Below, piece by piece: positions 1 through 5,648 of a stretch of DNA of 7,740 bases. The notes under the pieces are model-generated. The model ran no database searches and was not told the origin of the DNA. It saw only the letters and a list, made by a program, of their open reading frames with translations. The stretch comes from Azoarcus sp. (GTDB lineage: Bacteria > Pseudomonadota > Gammaproteobacteria > Burkholderiales > Rhodocyclaceae): NCBI GenBank assembly GCA_031259795.1, contig JAIRLA010000208.1, forward strand, positions 1-7,740. Reading direction: 5' to 3'. Both the position numbers and the translations under genes were made by a program. Position 1 is the first letter of the stretch, and each line of letters begins with the position of its first letter.

Positions 1-21
1 AAGGCAGGCCTATTGGAATAG
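1..21 (+). repeat. Short dispersed repeat, copy A (partner at 4494-4514)
   Basis: Bases 1-21 match the reverse complement of 4494-4514 at 19 of 21 positions. The core ggcctattggaat is identical. Similarity fades after position 21 but may continue with a gap into a shared TTAAA. The repeat is cut by the window edge, so its left limit is unknown. Both copies lie in non-coding sequence and face each other across the HU gene and the exosortase cassette. Confidence 0.6.
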
Positions 22-36
22 GCTCTTAAAGCAGCG

Positions 37-174
37 TTGGCGGGACATTGCGACCCGTTATGCCAAAAATGTGGCTTCTTTTGTGGCCGCCGTGCAGATC
101 CGGTGTATTGCTTTATGAGTAAAAGTATTGTGACGACACTGCCCAGGCATCAGCAACGCGGAGCGTCCCGCCAA
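37..174. repeat. Spaced 10-bp inverted repeat
   Basis: ttggcgggac at 37-46 is the exact reverse complement of gtcccgccaa at 165-174, with 118 bases between the arms. The pairing does not extend cleanly in either direction. It could close a structured transcript or be a degenerate mobile-element end. A chance match is also possible in sequence of this composition. Confidence 0.35.
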
Positions 175-195
175 AAACGATGGAAAAGCCGGTTC

Positions 196-213
196 GATCC
201 CTGATTCCTGATG
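196..213 (+). repeat. GATYCCT heptamer repeat, two units
   Basis: Two consecutive seven-base units, GATCCCT then GATTCCT, are followed by GATG. The same unit and the same GATG ending occur in a longer run at 4843-4874. This copy abuts the A-tract of the HU terminator. Confidence 0.55.
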
Positions 214-215
214 AC

Positions 216-250
216 AAAAAAGCGGCAGGGAAAAGGACTTTTCCCTGCCG
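216..250 (-). terminator. Intrinsic terminator of the HU gene
   Basis: Bases 223-235 are perfectly complementary to 238-250, giving a stem of 12 to 13 base pairs with a very tight loop around ggac. Read on the minus strand, the hairpin is followed after one base by six T residues (A216-A221 on the plus strand). It lies 36 bases beyond the HU stop codon, which is the expected place and orientation for Rho-independent termination of that gene. Confidence 0.9.
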
Positions 251-285
251 GGTCCCGCGTGGTTTTCTGTATAAAAAGCGCAGGC

Positions 286-576
286 TCAGCGCTTGTCCCC
301 GCCGGGATTGACCGCGCTTTTCAGCGTGGCCCCAGCCGTAAACTTGGGCACGTTCGATTCAGCGATCTTGATCGTGGCGCCGGTTTGCGGGTTACGCCCG
401 GTGCGGGCCGCGCGCTTGGACACTTCAAACGAGCCGAAACCGGTGAAAGCGATTTTTTCGCCTTGAACCAGTTGCTCGGAAATGATCTCAAGCACGCCGC
501 TCAGTGCGCGCTCGGCCTGGGCGCGCGGAATATCCAGACGATCGGCCAGGGCTTCGACGAATTCACCTTTGTTCAT
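286..576 (-). CDS. HU-family nucleoid-associated DNA-binding protein
   Basis: This is a 96-residue histone-like protein that bends and compacts DNA as a dimer in the nucleoid. The length is close to the usual 90 residues of HU. The start MNKGEFVEAL is the normal HU beginning and is preceded by GAGG (583-586) six bases away. A longer in-frame start at 648 would add 24 residues unlike HU and is rejected. The DNA-binding arm carries the family signature, GFGSF at 46-50 followed by RAARTGRNPQTG, with the intercalating proline at 63. The C-terminal half keeps VPKFTAGATLKSAVN. The AARTGRNPQTG arm and the VPxFxAG end favour HU over IHF. A short PGGDKR tail is slightly longer than in many HU proteins. 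The gene sits downstream of the exosortase cassette in the same direction, but it probably has its own promoter, and it ends in a strong terminator. Confidence 0.96.
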   Translation of the reverse strand: MNKGEFVEALADRLDIPRAQAERALSGVLEIISEQLVQGEKIAFTGFGSFEVSKRAARTGRNPQTGATIKIAESNVPKFTAGATLKSAVNPGGDKR

Positions 577-638
577 GCTTTTCCTCGATTGACAAGTTGT
601 TGTTGCTGGGATGACGACGCTACACATCAGCCCGCGGG

Positions 639-647
639 ATTCTAGCA
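639..647 (-). promoter_or_regulatory. Possible extended -10 promoter for the HU gene
   Basis: On the minus strand the string TGCTAGAAT matches an extended -10 element, TGn plus a hexamer with 5 of 6 matches to TATAAT. It lies about 60 bases upstream of the HU start codon. No good -35 hexamer is found at 16 to 18 bases, so recognition would depend on the TG extension. The placement would give the HU gene a leader of about 55 to 60 bases. Confidence 0.4.
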
Positions 648-680
648 CCGTCAGGCAGAGTGCACCCCCAATCTTCCGCT

Positions 681-723
681 AAAAAAGGAAATGAGCGCGC
701 GCCGCATGACAAGAATGCCATGC
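681..723 (-). terminator. Hairpin with distant T-tract after the exosortase cassette
   Basis: Bases 704-723 fold into an 8-bp stem (one G-U pair) with a four-base loop, just past the stop of the last cassette gene. Six T residues (plus-strand A681-A686) follow on the minus strand, but only after 17 further bases. That separation is too long for a textbook intrinsic terminator. It may terminate weakly, act as an mRNA 3' end, or be incidental. Confidence 0.3.
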
Positions 724-744
724 TTGCGCGTTCATGCACAGTAT

Positions 745-1293
745 TCATTCCGGACTCGCCACCGTCACCGCTTGCCACGGCCCGGCGGACTGGCCGGTGA
801 TGGCGGCCCAGTACCAAGCGGAGGCGTCGGTGAAGCCTTGTCCGGCGCTGTCCTCGATCCGCTCGCAGACGCGCAGGCGCGTGTCCGCGTCTGTGTGCGT
901 GGCGGTGAAGCAGCGCCAGCGCTCGCCCGCGCCGTTTTCCGTTTGTTCGAGCTGTTCGTCGCGGATGCGCCAGCCCAGGGCGCGGTAGCAATCGGCGGCG
1001 GGGTGCAGCATGCGGGTGGGACGCGTGATATGCCGCCAGATCAGCATGTCCCGTCCGTCGGTCAGGCGGACGATCTTGCCGGGAAAGCCTTGGGCGAAGC
1101 GATGTTCGACCGGTGACAAGGCCAGTGGACGCAAGGAACGTCCTCGCCAGGCGGTGGGCGATTCCACGGCGCTGTCCGCCGCGGCGGCGGCGCGTGGAAG
1201 TCCGGGCGCGGCGACGGCGTTCCAGAGGGCGCAGGCGGGCAAGAGCAGCGTCGCCAGCGATTTGAGGATGCGGCATCGTGCAAGGCGGCTCAT
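745..1293 (-). CDS. EpsI/DUF3485-like exported protein of the exosortase cassette
   Basis: The product has 182 residues. Residues 1-30 form a likely signal peptide or membrane anchor (Arg at 3, 6 and 8, then a hydrophobic run rich in Leu and Ala ending near AVAA), so the protein should act in the periplasm or on the membrane. The motif HPAADCYRALGW at 97-108 resembles the His-Pro...Cys...Gly-Trp core of EpsI-type proteins (DUF3485), which accompany exosortases and are often fused to them. Further cysteines lie at 128 and 143. The start overlaps the exosortase stop as ATGA (1290-1293), with GGGAG eight bases upstream inside the exosortase gene, so translation is very probably coupled. The exact biochemical role of EpsI-like proteins is not established. 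The family call rests on the motif and the neighbours, and the protein seems short and diverged, so the operon link is surer than the family name. Confidence 0.8.
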   Translation of the reverse strand: MSRLARCRILKSLATLLLPACALWNAVAAPGLPRAAAAADSAVESPTAWRGRSLRPLALSPVEHRFAQGFPGKIVRLTDGRDMLIWRHITRPTRMLHPAADCYRALGWRIRDEQLEQTENGAGERWRCFTATHTDADTRLRVCERIEDSAGQGFTDASAWYWAAITGQSAGPWQAVTVASPE

Positions 1294-2159
1294 GGGCGTT
1301 GCTCCCGGACGGGGGCGGCGATTGGCGCGGCGCCGGGCGCGCGAACCCGCATCAGGCGGAAAACGAGCGCGCAGACCACGGCGAGCGTGACGAGGCCGAC
1401 GCCTTCGTGCAGCCACGCCGCCACGGCCTTGCCATCGGCCTGGAGCGCAACCAGGGCGGTATTGCGCAAGACATTGCCGGTGAGCACCAGGCAGCCGACG
1501 GCGGGCAGGCGGCGCAGGAAATGGGCGTTGCCGCAGCCGCCCAGCAGGGCCGCGGCGCAGGCGGTGAAGTAGCCGAGCCAGACGAGTTGCACGCCGGAGC
1601 AGGCGGCGTCGACGAGCACCAGTTGCCCGTCTACCCGCAAGGCCACGCCGTCGCGCTCGACGTGGTGGGCGGCGAGGAGCAGCCAGCGGGAAAGCTCCGC
1701 CGCCACGAGGCGCAGCGGATAGCCCGCGTAGAATTGCAGGGAGGCCATGAGCGGTAGCGACAGCGCCGCCAGCCCGAGCACGGGGGCGCTGGCGACGCCG
1801 CCGGGGAGCAACGACAGCATCCCCGCCGCGAAACCCAGCAAGGCCAGGAGCGTGGCGAGAAGCGGCGGCAGCGCTTGCCACGCCGCGCCCGCCAGCGTCA
1901 TGAGGACGAGCGCGCCGCAGAACCACGCCGGGCGCGGCATGCGCCGCAAGCGGTCGCGATGCCGCCAGCCGACGCAGGCGAGCGCCGCCAGCGCCACGAT
2001 GCCCAGCGGATCGTCCGAGCCGTCGAGCATGCGCCGCGCCATCCACAGGATGTGCGGCCACATGGCCGCGCCCAGGAGCGCCAGCCAGGCCGCCGCGGGA
2101 AGGCGGTCGAGCCGGCGGGCGAGACCGTCGAGACTGTGCGCGTCCGTTTCCATGTGCAT
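1290..2159 (-). CDS. xrt: Exosortase (archaeosortase/exosortase family transmembrane transpeptidase)
   Basis: The product is a 289-residue multi-pass inner-membrane protein, with hydrophobic segments at about 22-40, 52-64, 78-95, 98-118, 124-142, 190-206, 220-240 and 252-268. Exosortases recognise a C-terminal PEP-CTERM-type tripartite signal, cut it and pass the protein on toward the envelope surface. The three residues considered catalytic are visible: Cys187 in DAACSGVQ, Arg232 in GNVLRN and His251 in LHEGVG. This fits an intact enzyme of normal length for one without a fused EpsI domain. The start lies 30 bases past the VIT/VWA stop and no clear Shine-Dalgarno is seen. An alternative ATG two codons in (2153) is equally weak, so coupling to the upstream gene is likely. 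The neighbouring VIT/VWA protein with a PEP-type tail is the obvious substrate. I cannot assign the numbered exosortase subtype from the sequence alone. Confidence 0.92.
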   Translation of the reverse strand: MHMETDAHSLDGLARRLDRLPAAAWLALLGAAMWPHILWMARRMLDGSDDPLGIVALAALACVGWRHRDRLRRMPRPAWFCGALVLMTLAGAAWQALPPLLATLLALLGFAAGMLSLLPGGVASAPVLGLAALSLPLMASLQFYAGYPLRLVAAELSRWLLLAAHHVERDGVALRVDGQLVLVDAACSGVQLVWLGYFTACAAALLGGCGNAHFLRRLPAVGCLVLTGNVLRNTALVALQADGKAVAAWLHEGVGLVTLAVVCALVFRLMRVRAPGAAPIAAPVREQRP

Positions 2160-2189
2160 GTCCGTGATCGTGGCGGGTTGTGGAGCGGC

Positions 2190-4343
2190 TCACAGCGTCA
2201 GGTGGCGGCGGCGCTGCCGGGAGAGGCGGCGCGCGATCATGGCCAGCATGGACAGGGTGACGAACAGGGCGCCCAGGGTTTGCGGCTCGGGAGAGCCGGG
2301 GACATAAGCGCCGCCGACCGCCAGATTGCTCACGCCCTGGGGCAGGGGCTGCGGCTGGTTGACTGTCGCGGCGGCGCCGGGCCGCGGATTGCGGATTTGC
2401 TCATCGACCGCGACGAAGCTCGTGTATTGCGTGAGCAGGCTGTATTCGAGGCCGAGCGCCGTGATGTCCCCGCGCAGGGCATTGCCGCCCAGCAGGTTCT
2501 CCTGATCGGAGAGTTCGGCGATGCGCTGGCGCGCCCACAGATGGCGCAGGGCGGAAAACTGTTCTCCGCCCTGCTCCAAGGCTTCGAGCAAGGGCAGCGC
2601 CTGCCGGTAAGCGCCGTCGGCGCGCCGGCCTTCCAGCACCAGTTGCTTCGGCCCGGCTTCCGGCGCATCGCGCCATTTGCCGAACAGGATGACGGGCCGC
2701 TGGGAGAGCACGTCGGGCAACTTCTCCGGCACGACATCCCAAGTCTCCACTCCCTCGAAAGCCGCGTGCACGCTGGTGAGCACGGGAGAGGCGATCATCT
2801 GGCGGAAACGCGCCGCCTCCGCCGGGGCGTCTCCGGAGCTGGTGATGACGAACGGCTCGCCCATCCCCGCGCGCGCAAGTCCCTCGATGAGATGGCGGTT
2901 GACCGAGGAGCCGATGCCGAAGGCGAACAGGTTGGCCTGGTCCAGATTGTGGCGCACGAGACTGAAGGCTTCGCGTTCCACCGACACATGGCCGTCGGTG
3001 ACGACCACGATCGTGCGGGAAACATCCTCCGGCTTGGCCTGCGCATAAACATGGCGCAGCGCCGGAATCAGCTCCGTGCTGCCGCCACCGCTGTTGTTGT
3101 CGATGATCCGCAGCGCCTTGTCGATATTCTCCTGCGTGGCGGGGACGGAATTCTGGTGCAGGAAAGTGCTGCTGCCCGCGAACAACAGGACATTGAAGGT
3201 ATCGGACGGCCGCAGCCCGCCGATCAACTCGCGCAGCATGGCCTTGGCGGTATTGAGCGGAAAGCCGTGCATGGAGCCGGAAATATCCACCACGAAAATA
3301 TAATCGCGCGGCGTGATGACGCTGGCCGGCGCCGCCGCGGGCGGCTCCACCATTGCCAAGAAGAAATTCTCCGCCTTCTCGCCGCCGCCGCGCACGAGCA
3401 TGACGCCGGACTCGACCGCGTCCCCGGCCAAGCGATAATCAAGGATGAAATCGCGGTTATTGGCCGCCTGCCGCGCCTGCGCCGCCAGCCCGATCACGGC
3501 GTGCCGCTCGCCGGGGCGCTCGGTGGCGATGGCATGCGAGGGCGAAGCGACCTCCTTGATGGAGATCGGCGTATCGAGCCGCACGCGGATATCGAACCGC
3601 GCCGGAGAATCCTCGCCTTCGGGCAGGGTCGGCTGCGCCAGCCACTCCTCGCCCGCCGAAGCCGATTGCGGACTGTTGTAGCGCGGGCCGACCACGGTGG
3701 GGAAAACGAAGCGATAGCGCCCGCTCTCCGGCGTCAACAACTCGGTGTAATGCAACTCCACCCGCACATCGTCGCCGGGCAGGATATTGGCGACATGCAT
3801 CTGGAACACATTGGGGCGGTGCTGCTCCAGCAAGGCGGCGGTCTTCCCCTCGCTCCTCGCCTGCTCATACTCCTGCTTCGCCTGCTGTTTCTCGCGGATG
3901 CGCGCCTCGATCAGGCGATCCGCCAGGCGCACATTCATCGCGTGCACGGCGGCGCGCGTGGAGCCGGGGAAAACATATTTCGCCTCGATCGGGCGCGCGC
4001 CTTCGTTCTTGTAGACCTGCGTCACCGTCACATCGGCGATCACCCCGGCGACGCGCACCTCGACATCGGTCGACTTGAGCGGCAAGGCATCGACGCCGGG
4101 ATCGCCGCCGGGCAAATAAAAATAAGGGCTTTCCGTCCTGTCCGCCGCCTCGTTGGCCTGCCCGTGCGCGGACGGCGCGAACAACACGGCCAGCGCCATG
4201 AAGCACGAAGAAGCCACATAGCAGCCGGAAGACAGGCATTTTCCCACCGTGCGCGGAATACCGGAAAGCGGCGAGGCGGCGGTATCCGCCAGCAAGCGTT
4301 TCCCGAACGTTTGCGCAAAAAGCGCCAAAGTATTGCGTACCAT
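2190..4343 (-). CDS. VIT and VWA domain protein with PEP-CTERM-type C-terminal sorting signal
   Basis: The product has 717 residues. The N-terminus is a long export signal with a hydrophobic core at about 41-58 and a likely cleavage near SAHG-QA (58-62). A VIT (inter-alpha-trypsin inhibitor) domain spans roughly 78-215. A von Willebrand factor A domain spans about 345-515 with a complete metal-binding MIDAS: DISGS at 353-357, Thr423 in GGGSTEL and Asp450 in VVTDG. A helical region follows, then a Pro/Gln-rich linker (652-675). The tail has SPEP at 684-687, a membrane helix at about 689-704 and an Arg-rich end, which is a PEP-CTERM tripartite signal. The protein is predicted to be exported, processed by the adjacent exosortase and displayed or released to bind ligands through the metal site. 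AGGAG (4350-4354) lies six bases from this ATG and three from another at 4346, so the start could be one codon earlier. A frame extension to 4670 lacks support. The architecture resembles the proteobacterial VIT/VWA sortase targets, but the tail is of exosortase type. Confidence 0.93.
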   Translation of the reverse strand: MVRNTLALFAQTFGKRLLADTAASPLSGIPRTVGKCLSSGCYVASSCFMALAVLFAPSAHGQANEAADRTESPYFYLPGGDPGVDALPLKSTDVEVRVAGVIADVTVTQVYKNEGARPIEAKYVFPGSTRAAVHAMNVRLADRLIEARIREKQQAKQEYEQARSEGKTAALLEQHRPNVFQMHVANILPGDDVRVELHYTELLTPESGRYRFVFPTVVGPRYNSPQSASAGEEWLAQPTLPEGEDSPARFDIRVRLDTPISIKEVASPSHAIATERPGERHAVIGLAAQARQAANNRDFILDYRLAGDAVESGVMLVRGGGEKAENFFLAMVEPPAAAPASVITPRDYIFVVDISGSMHGFPLNTAKAMLRELIGGLRPSDTFNVLLFAGSSTFLHQNSVPATQENIDKALRIIDNNSGGGSTELIPALRHVYAQAKPEDVSRTIVVVTDGHVSVEREAFSLVRHNLDQANLFAFGIGSSVNRHLIEGLARAGMGEPFVITSSGDAPAEAARFRQMIASPVLTSVHAAFEGVETWDVVPEKLPDVLSQRPVILFGKWRDAPEAGPKQLVLEGRRADGAYRQALPLLEALEQGGEQFSALRHLWARQRIAELSDQENLLGGNALRGDITALGLEYSLLTQYTSFVAVDEQIRNPRPGAAATVNQPQPLPQGVSNLAVGGAYVPGSPEPQTLGALFVTLSMLAMIARRLSRQRRRHLTL

Positions 4344-4347
4344 CATG

Positions 4348-4354
4348 CTCTCCT
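4348..4354 (-). promoter_or_regulatory. Shine-Dalgarno sequence that fixes the VIT/VWA start
   Basis: The minus strand reads AGGAGAG directly before two adjacent ATG codons. It is the strongest ribosome binding site upstream of this long frame. It argues against the starts further upstream, which lie within repeat sequence, and it favours 4343 over 4346 by spacing. Confidence 0.75.
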
Positions 4355-4419
4355 GTGAAAAGGCAGAGCCATCGTAGAGGCCGCGTGTGAACGGCGCGGG
4401 AAGCGGAAATGGCGTTTCG

Positions 4420-4440
4420 GTGAAGCGGGTGTGAAGCGGG
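4420..4440 (+). repeat. Tandem direct repeat gtgaagcggg
   Basis: The 10-mer gtgaagcggg occurs at 4420-4429 and again at 4431-4440, separated by one base. A related aagcgga lies just upstream at about 4401. The pair sits about 75 bases upstream of the VIT/VWA start codon, where a binding site for a regulator is possible, but replication slippage would explain it as well. Confidence 0.5.
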
Positions 4441-4493
4441 GATCGGGGATCGGAGCCGACCGGCGGCGCTGCTCCGGGATGGGCGTTTAAAAT

Positions 4494-4514
4494 CCATTCC
4501 AATAGGCCCGCCTT
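4494..4514 (-). repeat. Short dispersed repeat, copy B (partner at 1-21)
   Basis: The reverse complement of these 21 bases matches bases 1-21 of the window at 19 positions, with an identical 13-base core. This copy lies inside the nested inverted-repeat element and is in opposite orientation to copy A. Confidence 0.6.
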
Positions 4515-4541
4515 GAACCGCCACATGGATTGCTCCTCCCG

Positions 4542-4624
4542 CCTCGTCATCGCGAGAACCCCCACCTTGCCATTGCGCCCCCCCCACCTCGTCATTGCGA
4601 GGAGCGAATCGACGTGGCAATCCA
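4542..4624 (+). repeat. CGTCATTGCGAG-type interspersed repeat, one partial and one fuller copy
   Basis: cctcgtcatcgcgag at 4542-4556 and cctcgtcattgcgag at 4587-4601 differ at one of 15 positions and are 45 bases apart. The second continues through ggagcgaatcgacgtggcaatcc, the layout of an interspersed repeat that I recognise from the intergenic DNA of many unrelated bacteria. Its internal attgc/gcaat ends are complementary. A run of eight C residues (4578-4585) separates the copies and could vary in length. Confidence 0.65.
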
Positions 4625-4842
4625 GTTCGTTCCATGCGGAGCGCAGCGCCGCCGGATGACCATCCCTCAATCACAGCCGCCTGCCGTTCCCTCTCCTCTC
4701 CCGGCTTTCAGCCACTCTCTCTCCTTGCGGGGCGCGAACCGCCGCTGATTGAATGCCCGCGCCCAAAACGCCCGGATATCCGGCGGCCTCTTCGAGCGGG
4801 CGGCGGTATCATTCTTCCTCCGCGGCGCGCTACTCGCCCTCC

Positions 4843-4874
4843 GATTCCTGATCCCTGACTACTGATCCCTGATG
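4843..4874 (+). repeat. GATYCCT heptamer repeat running into a start codon
   Basis: Four seven-base units occupy 4843-4870. Three fit GATYCCT and one is the variant GACTACT. The next unit begins GATG, whose ATG is the start codon of the nucleotidyltransferase gene. The same unit occurs twice at 196-209. The run displaces any Shine-Dalgarno sequence from the normal position. Confidence 0.7.
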
Positions 4875-5648
4875 TCCATCCGCACCGAAATCGAAACGCG
4901 CCTGCGCGCCATTGAAATGGAGCATGGCGTGCGCATCCTCTACGCCTGCGAGTCGGGCAGCCGCGGCTGGGGCTTCGCTTCGCCCGACAGCGACTACGAT
5001 GTGCGCTTTCTTTACGTGCATCCGCTTTCCTGGTACTTGCGCGTCTTGCCCGGACGCGATGTGATCGAACTGCCGATCTCGGATGTGCTGGATATCAACG
5101 GCTGGGAGTTGCGCAAGGCGCTCCGGCTGTTGGGAAAAGGCAACGCCACCCTGATCGAATGGCTGGATTCGCCGGTGCAATACCGCGCCGATCCTGTTTT
5201 CCTGGAGTCCATGCGCCGCGTCGCGCAACAGACGTGGCGGCCGGAACGCGCTTTCCATCATTACATTCACATGGCGCGCGGCAATGATCGCGGATACCTG
5301 CGCGGCGAAACCGTGCGCTACAAGAAATACCTTTATGTACTGCGTCCGCTACTGGCGGCGCAATGGGTGGCGGAAGGGCGCGGCATACCGCCGATGCGCT
5401 TCCAGGCGCTGGTGGACGGGATCGTCGACGCGCCGGATTTGCGCCAGGCCATCGGGGCGCTGCTCGACAAAAAACTCGACGCGGCGGAAACGGAATACGG
5501 TCCATCCATCCCTGTCATCAACGATTTCATCGACGCGCAATTGGCGCGCCTGGCCGGCTCGACGCCCCCCGTGCGCGACAGAATCGACCTTTCGCCATTG
5601 GACGATCTGCTCATGAAAGCCGTCTTGCCTTCCGGCGGCAACGCATGA
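4872..5648 (+). CDS. PF10127/RlaP-type nucleotidyltransferase
   Basis: The product has 258 residues, the normal size of this family. The polymerase-beta-like active site is complete: [18 protein letters not shown], with Gly29-Ser30 and the metal-binding pair Asp41 and Asp43. The following blocks, a WYLRVL...RDVIELPI stretch (about 53-69), a [15 protein letters not shown] block (77-91) and [12 protein letters not shown] (93-104), fit the family (PF10127, which includes the RNA-repair-associated RlaP). The likely activity is transfer of a nucleotide to RNA, protein or a small molecule; the substrate is unknown. No toxin or antitoxin partner is visible, and the protein is longer than MNT-type antitoxins. 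The start codon lies inside a heptamer repeat with no Shine-Dalgarno sequence, yet the N-terminus aligns well with the family pattern, so I keep it. The stop overlaps the uvrB start (ATGA). Confidence 0.9.
   Translation: MSIRTEIETRLRAIEMEHGVRILYACESGSRGWGFASPDSDYDVRFLYVHPLSWYLRVLPGRDVIELPISDVLDINGWELRKALRLLGKGNATLIEWLDSPVQYRADPVFLESMRRVAQQTWRPERAFHHYIHMARGNDRGYLRGETVRYKKYLYVLRPLLAAQWVAEGRGIPPMRFQALVDGIVDAPDLRQAIGALLDKKLDAAETEYGPSIPVINDFIDAQLARLAGSTPPVRDRIDLSPLDDLLMKAVLPSGGNA

Larger units (their letters stand above)
1..210. other. Gene-free intergenic stretch at left edge
   Basis: No convincing coding frame, tRNA or rRNA is visible. The stretch is visibly less GC-rich than the rest of the window. 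It holds a short repeat at 1-21 that recurs inverted near 4500, a widely spaced 10-bp inverted repeat (37-46 with 165-174), an AT-rich patch around 104-130 in which the hexamer gtattg occurs twice, and a short GATYCCT heptamer run at 196-209. The T-arm-like string at 191-200 does not extend into a tRNA. I see no function beyond a repeat-bearing spacer downstream of the HU terminator. Confidence 0.6.
4460..4655. repeat. Nested inverted-repeat element of about 196 bp
   Basis: The outer arms are a perfect 13-bp inverted repeat, ccggcggcgctgc at 4460-4472 and its complement at 4643-4655. With a small gap the similarity continues inward to about 4482 and 4632. An inner 8-bp inverted repeat, tggattgc at 4526-4533 and gcaatcca at 4617-4624, lies inside. 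No transposase gene or clear target-site duplication is seen. It resembles a small non-autonomous element or an assembly of REP-like units able to form a cruciform. Confidence 0.55.
4347..4871. other. Divergent, repeat-rich intergenic region without a gene
   Basis: These 525 bases separate the minus-strand cassette from the plus-strand nucleotidyltransferase/uvrB pair. Frames that cross it on either strand consist of translated repeat sequence and lack family resemblance. It contains, in order, tandem 10-mers, nested inverted repeats, an inverted copy of the left-edge repeat, CGTCATTGCGAG-type repeats, a pyrimidine-rich stretch (about 4675-4735) and GATYCCT heptamers. Both outward transcription units must take their promoters from here or nearby. 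I find only a TATCAT hexamer at 4807-4812 without a -35 partner. No LexA-type box (CTGT-N8-ACAG) is seen in front of the uvrB unit. Confidence 0.7.

Noticed and set aside
191..213. A tRNA T-arm-like string (ggttcgatcc)
   Set aside because: Only two base pairs flank the loop, and no acceptor, D or anticodon arm can be drawn upstream. It overlaps the heptamer repeat.
1294..2193. Extension of the EpsI-like frame upstream to give a 482-residue protein
   Set aside because: The added part is Arg/Ala-rich translation opposite to no family and overlaps the exosortase in another frame. The start at 1293 has a Shine-Dalgarno sequence and a signal peptide.
1875..4358. An 827-codon plus-strand open frame opposite the VIT/VWA gene
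   Set aside because: The translation is Arg, Gln and His rich without a domain pattern, and the minus-strand frame carries complete VIT and VWA motifs.
4526..4624. A CRISPR array
   Set aside because: There are only two similar units, one partial, with a short irregular gap and no cas genes. The unit matches an interspersed repeat type.
4347..4670. Upstream extension of the VIT/VWA frame by about 108 residues
   Set aside because: The extension is translated interspersed repeat, and a strong AGGAG lies just before the 4346/4343 starts.
4680..4871. An SOS (LexA) box controlling the uvrB unit
   Set aside because: No CTGT-N8-ACAG-like sequence is seen upstream of the nucleotidyltransferase.
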